Positions 10,176-20,820 of a stretch of DNA of 64,000 bases are shown here, one piece after another. Position 1 is the stretch's first letter. Every line of letters starts with the position of its first letter. Origin of the DNA: Chryseobacterium indologenes (GTDB taxonomy: Bacteria; Bacteroidota; Bacteroidia; Flavobacteriales; Weeksellaceae); assembly GCA_016025055.1 (NCBI GenBank), contig CP065590.1:4464001-4528000 (forward strand), written 5' to 3'. Made by a program: the position numbers and the translations under genes. The notes beneath the pieces are model-generated. The model did not search any database. It was not told the DNA's origin and saw only the letters and a list, made by a program, of their open reading frames with translations.

Positions 10176-10862
10176 ATGAAAAAGAAAGCATTAATAGTAG
10201 TGACCAGTGTAGAAAAATATCCTGATATGGATAGAGCAACCGGGCTATGGCTGGGTGAAGCCGTTCATTTTTATGAGAAACTGCATGAAAAAGGATATGA
10301 AATTGACTTTATAAGCCCGAAAGGAGGTTATACACCGCTGGACCCTATCTCTTTACAAATGTTTGTGCAGCCGGTAGACTGGAAATATTATGGGGACAAC
10401 GTTTTCAGAGAAAAATTGGGAAATACTTTGAAGCCGGAAGACATTATCCCGGAAGACTACAGTGTCATTTACTATTCCGGAGGGCATGGTGTTGTATGGG
10501 ATTTTCCTGATAATAAAGACTTACAGGATATAGCCAGAAAGATTTATGAAAACAACGGAATTGTTTCTTCCGTATGTCACAGTGCTGTAGGGCTTTTCAA
10601 TATTAAACTTTCTGACGGAGAATTATTGATCAAAGGAAAAACACTGACCGGATTTTCAAATTCTGAAGAAATCGCAGCTGAACTTGCTGATCATATGCCT
10701 TATCTTACAGAGGATGTTTTGAAAAGCAAAGGCGCCCATTATGTAAAAGCTGACCAGGATTTTGTTCCTTTTGCCGTAGCAGACGGAAGGCTGATCACGG
10801 GGCAGAATCCTCAATCAGGAGGTGATGTAGCAGAAAAAGTATTAGAGATCCTCGAAAAATAA
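10176..10862 (+). CDS. DJ-1/PfpI-superfamily protein, Hsp31-like
   Basis: A 228-residue type 1 glutamine amidotransferase-like protein, closest in layout to Hsp31/HchA-type glyoxalase-III or chaperone proteins. The nucleophile elbow is VSSVCHSAVGLFNI (Cys about 130 with adjacent His). GGHGVVWDFPDN is the conserved Gly-His region, and the N-terminus (ALIVVTSVEKYPD...TGLWLGEAVHFYEKL) is typical. It may detoxify methylglyoxal or handle stress-damaged proteins. It follows the Crp-family regulator, which may control it. Confidence 0.85.
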   Translation: MKKKALIVVTSVEKYPDMDRATGLWLGEAVHFYEKLHEKGYEIDFISPKGGYTPLDPISLQMFVQPVDWKYYGDNVFREKLGNTLKPEDIIPEDYSVIYYSGGHGVVWDFPDNKDLQDIARKIYENNGIVSSVCHSAVGLFNIKLSDGELLIKGKTLTGFSNSEEIAAELADHMPYLTEDVLKSKGAHYVKADQDFVPFAVADGRLITGQNPQSGGDVAEKVLEILEK

Positions 10863-11067
10863 TACACAACCTATTATTTTAAAAAATTTATACAACCGGG
10901 CGAGAAATTTGTACGGTTGTCTAGATTTTTAAACAGTACAAAATTTCATTATCTCAAAACTTAAAAAACATAAGTAATAAATTCTAAATACTGATTATTA
11001 TTTCATAATTTCGCAGACTTAAACTGCTTATCCCACAACGGTCGGCATTTTAAATAGATTCTATTAT

Positions 11068-11895
11068 ATGGACAATAATAAAGAAATGTCCTTTCTTGGG
11101 CATATTGGAGAATTAAGAGGGCACCTGGTCCGTTCGATTATTGCTATCGTAATTGCAGCTTTTGTGGTTGGATTTAATATCAACTGGATTATGGACCACA
11201 TATTTTTTGGTCCGACAAGAAATGATTTTCCTACCTTCAAAATTGTAAATCACTTTTCAAGAATGATTCTGGGAGAAGACAGCATTCACCTTCCTAAGGA
11301 TTTTCCTGTACGTGTACAGAGATTGTATCAGCAGTTCAATGTCATGATGGCTGTTTCTGTTTTTGGAGGAATGGTTTTGGCATTTCCGTATATTGTTTGG
11401 GAATTATGGCGATTTATCGGTCCGGCTTTACATCCGAGAGAGAAAAAGAATTCAATCTATATCATCAATGCCGTGTGGATGCTTTTCATGACGGGAGTAT
11501 TATGCGGATATTTTCTCATTCTTCCGTTCGCAGTCAATTTTGGAGTTATTTTTAAAATTTCAGACATTATTGTTCCTCTTTATGATTTAAGTGATTATAC
11601 GACGTTGTTTTTACAGGTTGTTTTAGGGATGGGGGTTATTTTCTTATTTCCTATTCTGATTTATTTCCTTACCAGCATCGGAATTCTGACGCCGAAGTTT
11701 ATGAAAACATATCGTCGTCACGCTATTGTTTTAATTATGGTGGTAGCGGCAATTATCACTCCGGCAGATGTTTTAAGTATGCTGATGGCTGCATTCCCAT
11801 TACTTATTCTTTATGAATTCAGTATTATGATGTGTAGTTTCACTTATAAAAGGGTACAGAAAAGCAACGGAAATCTTCCCGCAGTACAAGAGTAA
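11068..11895 (+). CDS. tatC: Sec-independent translocase TatC
   Basis: Integral inner-membrane receptor of the twin-arginine translocase, which exports folded proteins. Conserved N-terminal MSFLGHIGELRGHLVRS and the FGGMVLAFPYIVWELWRFIGPALHPREKK region are present. Six hydrophobic helices are visible, ending in LIMVVAAIITPADVLSMLMAAFPLLILYE. 275 residues is normal for flavobacteria. No tatA/B is adjacent. A strong terminator follows. Confidence 0.96.
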   Translation: MDNNKEMSFLGHIGELRGHLVRSIIAIVIAAFVVGFNINWIMDHIFFGPTRNDFPTFKIVNHFSRMILGEDSIHLPKDFPVRVQRLYQQFNVMMAVSVFGGMVLAFPYIVWELWRFIGPALHPREKKNSIYIINAVWMLFMTGVLCGYFLILPFAVNFGVIFKISDIIVPLYDLSDYTTLFLQVVLGMGVIFLFPILIYFLTSIGILTPKFMKTYRRHAIVLIMVVAAIITPADVLSMLMAAFPLLILYEFSIMMCSFTYKRVQKSNGNLPAVQE

Positions 11896-11915
11896 TTGAT
11901 CAAAATAAATATCAG

Positions 11916-11941
11916 GCCCGGCATTTCTGCCGGGCTTTTTT
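11916..11941 (+). terminator. Terminator after tatC
   Basis: GCCCGGCA-TTTC-TGCCGGGC hairpin followed by six Ts. Confidence 0.85.
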
Positions 11942-11974
11942 ATGCTTTATACGATACTTTTTCCGGACTTATTT

Positions 11975-11982
11975 TAGATTTG
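11975..11982 (+). promoter_or_regulatory. Promoter -7 box (TAGATTTG)
   Basis: Matches TAnnTTTG, about 60 bases before the start of the M1 peptidase gene. Confidence 0.35.
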
Positions 11983-12040
11983 TACTCTTTCTCAATTTTG
12001 CTGTTAATTAAATTTTCTATTTTTGAAAAGATTATTAATA

Positions 12041-13681
12041 ATGTTTAAAATGAAAAAGCTGTCATATACACTTTTATTTGTTTCCGCGGTTGCATTCGGT
12101 CAATTCTTTGAAAAAGATAAAGTTTTTACTAAACAGGATACTTTAAAAGGTTCCGATACTCAGTTCAGAAATTTCTGGGATGTCAAAAAATACGACCTTT
12201 CCGTAGAACCTGATTTTGCTAAGAAAAGTATTAAAGGAAATAATACAATCAGCTTTGAAATCATTAAAGACATTACCAATCCTGTTTTCCAGATTGACCT
12301 CCAGCAACCGATGAAAGCCGATAAGGTAACCGGAAACTTCCCCATTGCAAACTATAAACAAGAAGGCGACTTCATTTTTGTTACTGCCAATAAAAAATTC
12401 AAAAAAGGAGAAAAATATAATATTGATGTCATATATTCCGGAAATCCGTTAATTGCCAAAAGAGCTCCATGGGACGGTGGCTGGGTTTTTGACAAAGATG
12501 AAAACGGAAATCCGTGGATGAGTGTTGCTGACGAAGGGATCGGAGCTTCCATCTGGCTTCCTACCAAAGATATATGGAGTGATGAGCCGGATAACGGAAT
12601 CACGATGAAAATCGTTACTCCGAAAGATCTTGTAGGTGTGGGTAATGGAAGACTGATTGATAAAAAGACAGAAGGAAATAAAACAACCTATACCTGGGAA
12701 GTAAAAAATCCTATTAACGCCTACTCTATCATTCCTAATATCGGTAAATACGTAAATTTCAAAGATACTTTTGACGGAGAAAAAGGAAAGCTGGATTTAG
12801 ATTACTGGGTATTGGATTATAATGTAGAAAAGGCAAAAAAGCAGTTCCAGCAGGTAAAACCAATGCTTTCTGCATTTGAATATTGGTTTGGCCCTTATCC
12901 TTTCTACGAAGATTCCTACAAACTGGTAGATTCTCCGTATCTGGGGATGGAACACCAGAGCAATGTAGCCTATGGTAATAATTATCAGAACGGTTATCGC
13001 GGAAAAGATTTATCCGGAACGGGAGTCGGCCTGCATTGGGATTATATCATCATTCACGAGAGCGGACACGAATGGTTTGCCAACAATATCACGGCAAAAG
13101 ACCAGGCAGATATGTGGATCCATGAAAGTTTCACGATGTATTCAGAGGTTCTTTTCACAGAAAAATATATGGATAAAAAGTCGGCTGATACTTATATGAT
13201 CGGTCTGAGACATGTTATCCAGAATGATGTTCCCATTATCGGGCAATACGGGGTAAGAAATGAAGGAAGTGGAGACATGTATCCCAAAGGAGCTAACATG
13301 CTTCATACCATGAGACAAGTGATCAATAATGATGAAAAATTCAGACAGATCTTACGAGGACTGAGCAAAGAGTTTTATCATCAGACTGTTACTACAAAAC
13401 AGATTGAGGATTACCTATCTTCGCAGTCCGGAATTGATTTCTCAACCGTTTTTGACCAGTATTTAAGAACAACTAAAATTCCTACTCTTGAGTACACGCA
13501 AACCGGAAATTCGCTGAAATTCAGATATACGAATGTGGTAAAAAATCTGAAACTACCTGTTATCATTCCGGGAGAGCAGACCATCACTCCCACAGAAGAA
13601 TGGCAGACTGTCAAGCTTAAAAGCACTAATCCTATTGAATGGAATAAAAACTATTACATCAACTACCAAAGTGTTGAATAA
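12041..13681 (+). CDS. M1-family zinc metallopeptidase
   Basis: A secreted aminopeptidase-like M1 enzyme of about 545 residues. The signal peptide is MKKLSYTLLFVSAVAFGQ (ATG 12050); an ATG at 12041 is in frame. The zinc motif is HESGHEWFANN with a downstream Glu in MWIHESFTMYSEVLF. The substrate-binding GxMEN equivalent reads GMEHQSN. An N-terminal beta domain and a short C-terminus lacking the ERAP-like helical domain fit the bacterial periplasmic subgroup. It probably trims peptides in the periplasm for amino-acid uptake. Confidence 0.92.
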   Translation: MFKMKKLSYTLLFVSAVAFGQFFEKDKVFTKQDTLKGSDTQFRNFWDVKKYDLSVEPDFAKKSIKGNNTISFEIIKDITNPVFQIDLQQPMKADKVTGNFPIANYKQEGDFIFVTANKKFKKGEKYNIDVIYSGNPLIAKRAPWDGGWVFDKDENGNPWMSVADEGIGASIWLPTKDIWSDEPDNGITMKIVTPKDLVGVGNGRLIDKKTEGNKTTYTWEVKNPINAYSIIPNIGKYVNFKDTFDGEKGKLDLDYWVLDYNVEKAKKQFQQVKPMLSAFEYWFGPYPFYEDSYKLVDSPYLGMEHQSNVAYGNNYQNGYRGKDLSGTGVGLHWDYIIIHESGHEWFANNITAKDQADMWIHESFTMYSEVLFTEKYMDKKSADTYMIGLRHVIQNDVPIIGQYGVRNEGSGDMYPKGANMLHTMRQVINNDEKFRQILRGLSKEFYHQTVTTKQIEDYLSSQSGIDFSTVFDQYLRTTKIPTLEYTQTGNSLKFRYTNVVKNLKLPVIIPGEQTITPTEEWQTVKLKSTNPIEWNKNYYINYQSVE

Positions 13682-13691
13682 ATAAATCCGA

Positions 13692-13737
13692 AGGGCAAAA
13701 CTACATTTTGGGAGTTTTGCCCTTTTCTGTTTTTTTG
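13692..13737 (+). terminator. Terminator after the M1 peptidase gene
   Basis: AGGGCAAAACT...AGTTTTGCCCT stem followed by T-rich sequence. Confidence 0.75.
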
Positions 13738-13881
13738 ATATCATATTCTCTGTTCATAATTTTCAGTACAATTGTATCGACCTTTCCTGATTGTACCTTT
13801 CAAATTTTAAGAAAAGTTTAATACTCCATCCCGTAACAAAATGAGTAAAAGAACAACTATTTAATTATAAAATAAATCTTA

Positions 13882-15737
13882 ATGAGAAAAATAGCACTTA
13901 GCTTAGGCCTTTTTGCCGCTTTTTTAGCGAATGCCCAGTCTATAAAAACAACGATTGACCTCGTTAACGTAAAAGATGATAAAGTAGCCGTTACGATGGA
14001 ATTTCCGAAAATGAAATCCGGAGATATAAAGTTTCATTTCCCTAAAACGGTTCCGGGTACCTATTCTGAAGATGATTACGGAAGATTTATAGAAGGAATT
14101 AAATTCTATGACAATAAAGGCAATGAGCTTACCTATACAAAAGTTAACGACAATACATATGCACTGAAAAACGCTCAGAACCTCAGTAAAGTTTCCTATC
14201 TCGTCAACGACAGTTTTGATGAGGAAACGGATACCTCAAAACATAAGGCGGTCTTTTCTCCTTCAGGAACAGACATTGAGCAGGGAAAAGTTTTTATGAT
14301 CAATACCCATGGTTTTGTAGGATATATTGAGAATATGCAGGATGTACCTTATCAGCTGATCATCCAAAAACCTACCGACTTCTATGGTACAACTGCGCTG
14401 GTAGATCAGGATAAGTCGGAATCTACGGATACTTTTACACTTGCTAATTATGCGAAAGTTACCGATTCCCCGCTGATGTATACAAAACCTGATTATATTA
14501 CCTTCAACGCTGGAGGAATGGAGCTTGTACTGGGAGTGTATTCACCTACCGGAAAATATAAGGCTGCAGATTTCAAGGATAATCTGGAAAAAATGGTGAT
14601 CGCTCAAAAAAATTCCTTGGCGATATGAACACCAACAAAAAATACGCAATCATGCTGTATCTTTCCGGTGGTGACGGACCTCAGATCAAAGGGTTCGGAG
14701 CATTGGAACACCATGAATCCACAAGTGTGGTGCTTCCTGAAATGATGCCAAAAGATGCCATCGACAAAACCATTACCGATGTTGTTTCTCATGAGTTTTT
14801 CCATACTGTAAATCCATTGAAAACGCATTCTGAAGAGATTCATTATTTCAATTATGCAGATCCTAAAATGTCTCAGCACTTATGGATGTACGAAGGAGGA
14901 ACTGAATATTTTGCCAATTTGTTCCAGATTCAGGAGGGGTTGATCAATAAAGATGAATTCCTGGAGAGGATCGGTGAGAAAATTGCCAACTCAAAAAATT
15001 ATGATGATACCATGCCGTTTACGGTAATGAGTAAAAATGTGTTGAAAGAACCTTATAAAGATCAGTATAGAAATGTCTATGAAAAAGGAGCTTTGCTGGC
15101 CATGTGCCTGGATATTGAATTGAGAAAACTATCCAACGGTGAAATGGGCTACCGTGATATGATCCGAAAGCTGTCTCAGAGATTCGGAGAAAATAAACCG
15201 TTCAAAGATGATAAACTTATAGATGAGCTGGTAACGGTAACGGGATATCCGCAGGTAAAAGATTTTTACAACAAATATATTGCAGGAAATCAGCCAACCC
15301 CTTATGCAGAATATCTGAATATGGTTGGCGTAGAGATCCAAAAACAGGAAAGCCGACCTATTTTCTGGTTTATCAAAAATCCTAATCAAACCGGATTTGA
15401 TGATAAAAACAATGCCTTTGCTTTTGATGAGAATTCAACATTGTCTCCATTTGCAAAAAGTATAGGATTTAAAATCACGGATCAGGTTCTTGCTTTAGAC
15501 GGAAAAACGGTAGATATCAAAAAGGTTCAGGATTTCATCGGGTATACTCAAACCATTAAGGAGGGACAAGATGTTACGGTAACCATCCTTAGAGACAATG
15601 CCGGCAAGAAAGAGAAAATGACATTGAAAGGAAAAGCTGTCCTGGACAAGATGACCATGGAAACGCCTAAATTCAAGGCCAATCCAAGTCCGGCAGAATT
15701 GAAACTTCAAACTCAGTGGCTCACTGGTAAAAAATAA
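13882..15737 (+). pseudogene. M61-family glycyl aminopeptidase with PDZ domain, frameshifted
   Basis: A secreted M61 metallopeptidase of about 618 residues. The signal peptide (MRKIALSLGLFAAFLANAQ) and N-terminal beta domain run to 14605. The catalytic part carries HEFFHTVNPLKTHSEEIHYF and the third ligand in LWMYEGGTEYFANL. A C-terminal PDZ-like domain is near residues 480-590 (SIGFKITDQVLALDGKTVDIKKVQDF). One A is missing in the run at 14606-14612. With it the frame reads IAQKKFLGDMNTNKKYAIMLY without a break. With the M1 enzyme just upstream it makes a pair of periplasmic aminopeptidases. Confidence 0.88.
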
Positions 15738-15738
15738 T

Positions 15739-15768
15739 AAAAGCGGGGAAATTTCCCCGCTTTTATTT
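15739..15768. terminator. Bidirectional terminator between convergent genes
   Basis: Perfect AAAGCGGGGAAA/TTTCCCCGCTTT hairpin flanked by A and T runs. It lies between the M61 gene (+) and the histidine kinase gene (-). Confidence 0.85.
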
Positions 15769-15795
15769 TATCTGATTTTACTGGATTATACTATT

Positions 15796-16962
15796 TTATG
15801 CTTTTCTGACAGTGATTCTAAAGGTACTTCCCTTTCCTATTTCTGTCTGGGAAATCTTAATATCACCATTGTGGTATTCATGAATGACCCTTCTTGCCAG
15901 TGACAATCCCAGTCCCCAACCTCTCTTTTTGGTTGAATATCCGGGTTTAAAAGCATTTCGTGCCTGCTGCTTGGTCATTCCGCTCCCGTTATCCTTTACT
16001 TCGACCAAAATATTTTTATTTCGTTCAAAGACCGACATGACAATGGCACCTTCTCCTTTCATAGCATCTACAGCATTTTTGACCAGATTTTCGATCACCC
16101 AGCTCATCAGGATTTTATTATGAGGAACCAGAACTTTATAGTTAGGAAGGTTTAAGGTAAAATTAACTTTTCTGGAAATCCTGGTTTTCAGATAATCATA
16201 ATTCTTCTGGATCGTTTCATTAAAATCCAGGTCATTCAGTTCCGGGACAGATCCTATTTTTGAAAAACGTTCGGAAATAGTCCTCAGCCTTTCAATATCT
16301 TTTTCCATTTCATGTACTCCTTCAGAATCCGGGGTATCCAGCTTCATGATCTCCATCCAGCCGATCATGGAAGATAAAGGAGTACCGATCTGATGGGCAG
16401 TTTCTTTCGCCAGGCCAGCCCATAAATATCCTTCATCCGTTTTTTTTATCGTCCTGAAAAACCAGAAAGAAAAACCAAAATACAGCAGGATAAACAATCC
16501 CAGGATATAGGGTGAATATCTTAAATTATTAAGCAGCCGGGAATTATCGTAGAAAACAAACTGATTATTTCCGTCAGGTACTTTGATCTCAATCGGGTCG
16601 TAGTTTTTCTCCATATTCATGATCAGGCTTTGCAGCTTTTGAGGATCTTTTATGGTACTTTCAGGAATATTTCTGTAATATCCCAGATCAAGAATCGGGT
16701 TCTTGAATTTATCGGTGACGATGAACGGAATGGTATTATTGATATTGAGGATATCGGGCAGCAGATCAAGGACATCCGTATCCGGACTTTTTACTTCCTG
16801 CTGAATTCTTATCGCCTTAGAAAGAAGACTGATTCTTTTGATTTCTTCTTTTCTGAGAAAATTAATCAACGATGTGGATGCCACTATAATAGCGATGACC
16901 AGAGTAGTCATCACCACAAAAATAATCCAGTTATTGAGTCTGGTAAGTATTGATTTTCTCAA
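15796..16962 (-). CDS. Membrane sensor histidine kinase
   Basis: A 388-residue two-component sensor. A transmembrane helix lies near residues 12-35, a periplasmic sensor region at about 36-150, and a second helix at about 150-170 (YILGLFILLYFGFSFWFF). The H-box is AKETAHQIGTPLSSMIGWMEI, with the phosphorylated His before QIGTP. N-box: VIENLVKNAVDAM. G-boxes: VKDNGSGM and KRGWGLGLSLARRV. No response regulator is adjacent, so it is an orphan here. It starts 9 bases after the dacB stop and is probably co-transcribed with it. Confidence 0.92.
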   Translation of the reverse strand: MRKSILTRLNNWIIFVVMTTLVIAIIVASTSLINFLRKEEIKRISLLSKAIRIQQEVKSPDTDVLDLLPDILNINNTIPFIVTDKFKNPILDLGYYRNIPESTIKDPQKLQSLIMNMEKNYDPIEIKVPDGNNQFVFYDNSRLLNNLRYSPYILGLFILLYFGFSFWFFRTIKKTDEGYLWAGLAKETAHQIGTPLSSMIGWMEIMKLDTPDSEGVHEMEKDIERLRTISERFSKIGSVPELNDLDFNETIQKNYDYLKTRISRKVNFTLNLPNYKVLVPHNKILMSWVIENLVKNAVDAMKGEGAIVMSVFERNKNILVEVKDNGSGMTKQQARNAFKPGYSTKKRGWGLGLSLARRVIHEYHNGDIKISQTEIGKGSTFRITVRKA

Positions 16963-16971
16963 GCTATTTTT

Positions 16972-18344
16972 TTATTTTAAAATATTAAGGATTTTCTGTA
17001 GCTCTGCACTTCCGCTTCCCTGATAATTATTGATGATAATGGAAAACACATATTTTTTACCGTCTTTTGCCGTGTGATATCCTGCAAAAGATTTGGTATC
17101 TCGCATGGTACCGCTCTTCATCTTCATTCCGTTGTCCTGCATCGGAAATCCGTCATAGTAAGCATCAAACCACGATTGTTTCTTAGCGTACAGCAATGCC
17201 TGAACCTCTGCCTTGGCAGAAACATAATTTTGTGGTGAAAGTCCGCTCCCGTCGGCAAAATTGATCATATTAGGGTTGATACCTTTTGCTTTCCAAAATT
17301 CTTTCAGATAGCTGACACCACTTTTGAAGCTGGAATTTCCCTTTTTTTCTTTTCCCAACGTTTTGATCAGGGTTTCACCATACATATTGATACTTTTTCT
17401 TAAAAACCAATATACTATTTTGTCTAAGGTCGGCGATTCGTAATGGAGAATGATATTATTTTTCGGAATCTCCGGTACAGGTTTTCCGTCCATTTCAAGC
17501 TGTGAACAGGTAAGTGTTTTTCCGGAAATTTCAATTCCTGACTCTTGCAGCCATTGTTTTACTTCGACGCCCAACTGCAGCGGAGGATTCGGGACAGAAC
17601 CGGAAACCGTTACCGTTTTTCCTCCCGGAAGCATCCCGTTGATTAAAGCAACTCCAGAATGAGGAGCTGTAAAAATCAGGCTTTGATCAGAGCTTCCGCC
17701 GGCTTTCAGATCATTAAGCCATTTTACACCTTCCAACGGATATGAAAAGCTTTTAAAATCTGTTCCGTTAATATTGATATCAAATTGATTTTCCCTCCAA
17801 TTGATTCCCCAGACCCCGGCACCATAATAATTTCCTGAATCATCCCACGGCCATCCTCCCGGAATCGTCTGATGATCAAAATATGAATCGTCAATTACAA
17901 GATCTCCTGATATTTTTGTGATGCCGGCTTTTTTAACGGCTTCAATTAATTTCTTTTTAAAATTTTCAGGTTTATAGGCATCATACCTCCAGCTTCCTAA
18001 TGTAGGATCTCCATTTGAACTGATAAAAAGATTTCCGTTCAAAGTCCCACCAGACAGACTTCCTGAATAGCTGGAAGTTGTTTTGAAAGTATAATTTTTC
18101 CCTAAGGTTTCCAAAGCAGCTCCTGCCGTAAAAATTTTTGGGTAGAAGCCGTAGACAAACCTTTATTTCCCTGATATTCGTAGATAAAATTTCCGTTTTC
18201 GTCTGATACATAAAATGATAACGCAGAAGCAATGGCTGAAGAAGAATCCATAAGATCCTTAGTTGCTCTGTCCAATTTCTGGGCAATATTCTGAGCCGAT
18301 ACCATCTGTACCGAAAGAGTGAGAACTGCAAGTGTTTTTTTCAT
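16972..18344 (-). pseudogene. dacB: D-Ala-D-Ala carboxypeptidase PBP4, frameshifted
   Basis: A periplasmic penicillin-binding protein of the S13/PBP4 family that trims or cuts peptidoglycan cross-links. The start is MKKTLAVLTLSVQMVSAQ (ATG 18344-18342), a signal peptide. Catalytic motifs: STQK after GLSTA (SxxK), DGSGLSPQN (SxN), and MKSGT (KTG-like). One A is missing in the A5 run at 18132-18136. Restoring it joins STASTQK to IFTAGAALETLGKNYTF. About 457 residues when corrected. The break sits inside the active-site motif, so an indel error is likely. Confidence 0.9.
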
Positions 18345-18450
18345 TGCATTGTTGTTTTGTGCTAAACTTTTGCTTGTATACCTGAACAATTACCTGTTTT
18401 GAGCAGCTATGTTTCAGGTTTACTTATTTTAAATTCTACATCAAATATAG

Positions 18451-19314
18451 TTAAAATAAAAGCTTTTTATATTCGTCCACATCAGTTGGTGTAAAAAGGA
18501 TCCTGTGATTGTGAACCTTCTCAAATGAACGGTCACAGGTAAAAAGCTTTTCATGATCATCTTCATCGATGAAAAGATCTATTTGACATTCTTTTATATA
18601 ATCTGATTTTCCGCTGTAATCTTCGATATGATATGGATACGCTCCCCAGGGCTCATGATGGCAACGTAAACAAGATGTATGATGAAGAGCTTTATTTCCG
18701 CAGATTTCACAATCTTTCAGGTTTAGGAACAAATCTGAAATGCTGCGCTGCATATCTTCCGGAAATACATGCCGGGGAATAATTTTCAAAAGCAGATAAT
18801 AATTGGGTTCCTGCCATGAAAAACTAAACAGATCATTTTCATGAGGATATTCTTTCGTGTAAAGAAATAGTTGTTGAAGATCAAATCCGACCTCGGCTTT
18901 TACAACTTCATTTACATTCAGAATAATCTTATTGTTATAGCTGACATTAAGCTTTTCATCAATTTCCATTACCGGCTTCTGATCAAAATAGTGATTCATA
19001 CACAAAGTCGTACGCCAGGAACCTGTTGTTCTTGTTTTACCTTCATGGCCACAAATCTCACATACTTCCCGGGATAAGTTCAAATATGTATTGGTGATCT
19101 TTTTAAAAGCGATATTCAATTCCTCATGTTCAGAATAAATAGCGCATCGCAATTCTCCGGATTCTTCTTTTCCAAATACATCATGATCTATATTCCATCC
19201 TGCATGAACCAGCTCAGCCAGCATTTCCCCGATCAGATCATTCCATCCGGTGCTGTTGACTGAAAAATTCTTCAGGTTGCGTTCTATAAAACGGCTGATG
19301 CCTTCCTCCTTCAT
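18451..19314 (-). CDS. Hypothetical protein with two Cys-rich zinc-like motifs
   Basis: A 287-residue cytoplasmic protein. Two segments look like treble-clef or zinc-ribbon sites: CEICGHEGKT with CMNH about 20 residues later, and CEICGNKALHHTSCLRCHHE. The rest is mixed and acidic. Family not recognised; the repeated CEICG suggests metal-bound structural knobs. Its ATG overlaps the corrected pepE stop (TAATG), so it is translationally coupled to pepE. Confidence 0.65.
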   Translation of the reverse strand: MKEEGISRFIERNLKNFSVNSTGWNDLIGEMLAELVHAGWNIDHDVFGKEESGELRCAIYSEHEELNIAFKKITNTYLNLSREVCEICGHEGKTRTTGSWRTTLCMNHYFDQKPVMEIDEKLNVSYNNKIILNVNEVVKAEVGFDLQQLFLYTKEYPHENDLFSFSWQEPNYYLLLKIIPRHVFPEDMQRSISDLFLNLKDCEICGNKALHHTSCLRCHHEPWGAYPYHIEDYSGKSDYIKECQIDLFIDEDDHEKLFTCDRSFEKVHNHRILFTPTDVDEYKKLLF

Positions 19315-20007
19315 TATAAGCTGCTTCCCGCTTCTATTTCATAAGGCTCTTTATCCTTTTCAAAAAACCCTGGTAAGTTCGCTTCCTTCGACGGTGATCG
19401 TATCATTGATTCTCCTGATCCAGTTTCCTTCTCTGAGACCTACAACCTTCGTATCATTTTGTGTAAGGAACTCTTTGATTCTTGTTTCTCTTGTTTCCCC
19501 GTTGTGCTTCAGGTCCGGATTCGGATCAAGGTAATGAGGGTTAAGATTGAAGGGAACCAGTCCCATACAGTCAAAGCTCGAAGGATAAACGATCGGCATA
19601 TCATTCGTCGTTTTCATATTCTGTCCGCCGATATTACTTCCTGCACTGCATCCGAGGTATGGTTTGCCATGGGTTACATTTTCCTTTAATACAGACATCA
19701 AACCCTCTTCGTGTAAGGTTTTAACCAATAAAAATGTATTTCCGCCACCGGTAAAAAATCCTTTTGCCTGATGTAAAGCTTCGATTTTATCTTCAAACTC
19801 ATGAAGGCCTTTCACTTTGATATTAATGGTTTCGAAGAAAGAGCGGGCTTTGGCAGTGTAGTCTTCGTGTGAAATTCCGCCGGGTCTCGCAAACGGGACA
19901 AAAACGATTTCGTCAATTCCTGCATATAATGAAATAAGTTCGTCTCTTAAATATTCCAGATATTCTCCACCGAAAAGTGTAGAAGTTGAAGCTAATATGA
20001 TATTCAT
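19314..20007 (-). CDS. pepE: Dipeptidase E (peptidase S51), 3' frameshift
   Basis: Hydrolyses Asp-Xaa dipeptides in the cytoplasm. Nucleophile elbow: YLGCSAGSNIGG with Ser as nucleophile. FFTGGGNTFLLVKTL and the conserved Asn/His-rich NLNPHYLDPN are also present. As written the frame stops at 19360 after ELTRVF. One extra T in the run 19362-19367 causes this; removing it restores a C-terminus of FEKDKEPYEIEAGSSL and a stop at 19316-19314. That stop overlaps the next gene's ATG, which supports the correction. Confidence 0.88.
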
Positions 20008-20196
20008 TGGAAGATTTTAAATTTAAAAAAGTTGAATGAACAAAGATAAAGCTCAATGGTAAACGAATCAAAAATTACATTAAAAAAAACTGGAAACCCG
20101 TTAATATTTTCTAAAAAAACCTAAAGCTTCTAAAATTTGAGGTTTTATGGAATTATTCTTGAACTTGAAAATTCAGAATTTTAAAAATATACGATT

Positions 20197-20757
20197 ATGA
20201 AAATGCCGAAAGTTAATATTAAAAATCTTTTTGTAGGTTTAATACTTGTAGGAGGTGCAGGATTTGCCACTGCGCAAACTACTCAAACGGATACCACCGC
20301 TAAAACAGCAAATACTGCAGCAACAGCTCAAACAACCCCTACGACTATTGAAGGTCTTAAAAAGCAAATTGAAGCCAATCCTAAGGATGCTGAGTCTTTA
20401 GCAAAACTGGCTACAGCATACCAGGAAGCTTCAGACTGGACGAATGCGATCGATACCTGGAAAAAAATATCTGTGTTACTACCAGACTGGGCACCGGCAT
20501 ATTACAGCCAGGCCTATGCTTACCAGTCTGCAAAAGATGATGCCAACGCAAAACTTGCTTATGAAAAGTACATTGCAACGGTAAAACCTGAAGAGGTAGA
20601 GCAGAATAAGAAAAACCTTGCATACGCTTATTTCTATTTAGCCTTTACGGAACAGCAGACTGATCCTAACAAAGCTAAAGAACACATTGCTAAATCAATA
20701 CAGTATGATCCATCTAATCAGGATGCTGTAAAACTTAGCAAAGCTTTAAATTCATAA
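20197..20757 (+). CDS. Secreted TPR-repeat protein
   Basis: A 186-residue protein with a signal peptide, then a T/A-rich low-complexity stretch (about 28-50) and two to three TPR-like repeats (ESLAKLATAYQEASDWTNAIDTWKKI; APAYYSQAYAYQSAKDDANAKLAYEKYI; LAYAYFYLAFTEQQTDPNKAKEHIAKS). Probably a periplasmic protein-binding scaffold; partner unknown. A start at MPKVNIK (20203) is also possible. Confidence 0.75.
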   Translation: MKMPKVNIKNLFVGLILVGGAGFATAQTTQTDTTAKTANTAATAQTTPTTIEGLKKQIEANPKDAESLAKLATAYQEASDWTNAIDTWKKISVLLPDWAPAYYSQAYAYQSAKDDANAKLAYEKYIATVKPEEVEQNKKNLAYAYFYLAFTEQQTDPNKAKEHIAKSIQYDPSNQDAVKLSKALNS

Positions 20758-20762
20758 TAAGC

Positions 20763-20792
20763 AAAATCCGGAAAAATTTTCCGGATTTTTTT
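20763..20792 (+). terminator. Terminator after the TPR gene
   Basis: AAATCCGGAAAAATTTTCCGGATTT hairpin with a T run. Confidence 0.85.
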
Positions 20793-20820
20793 ATTGCTGA
20801 AATCAGTATTAACTTATTTT

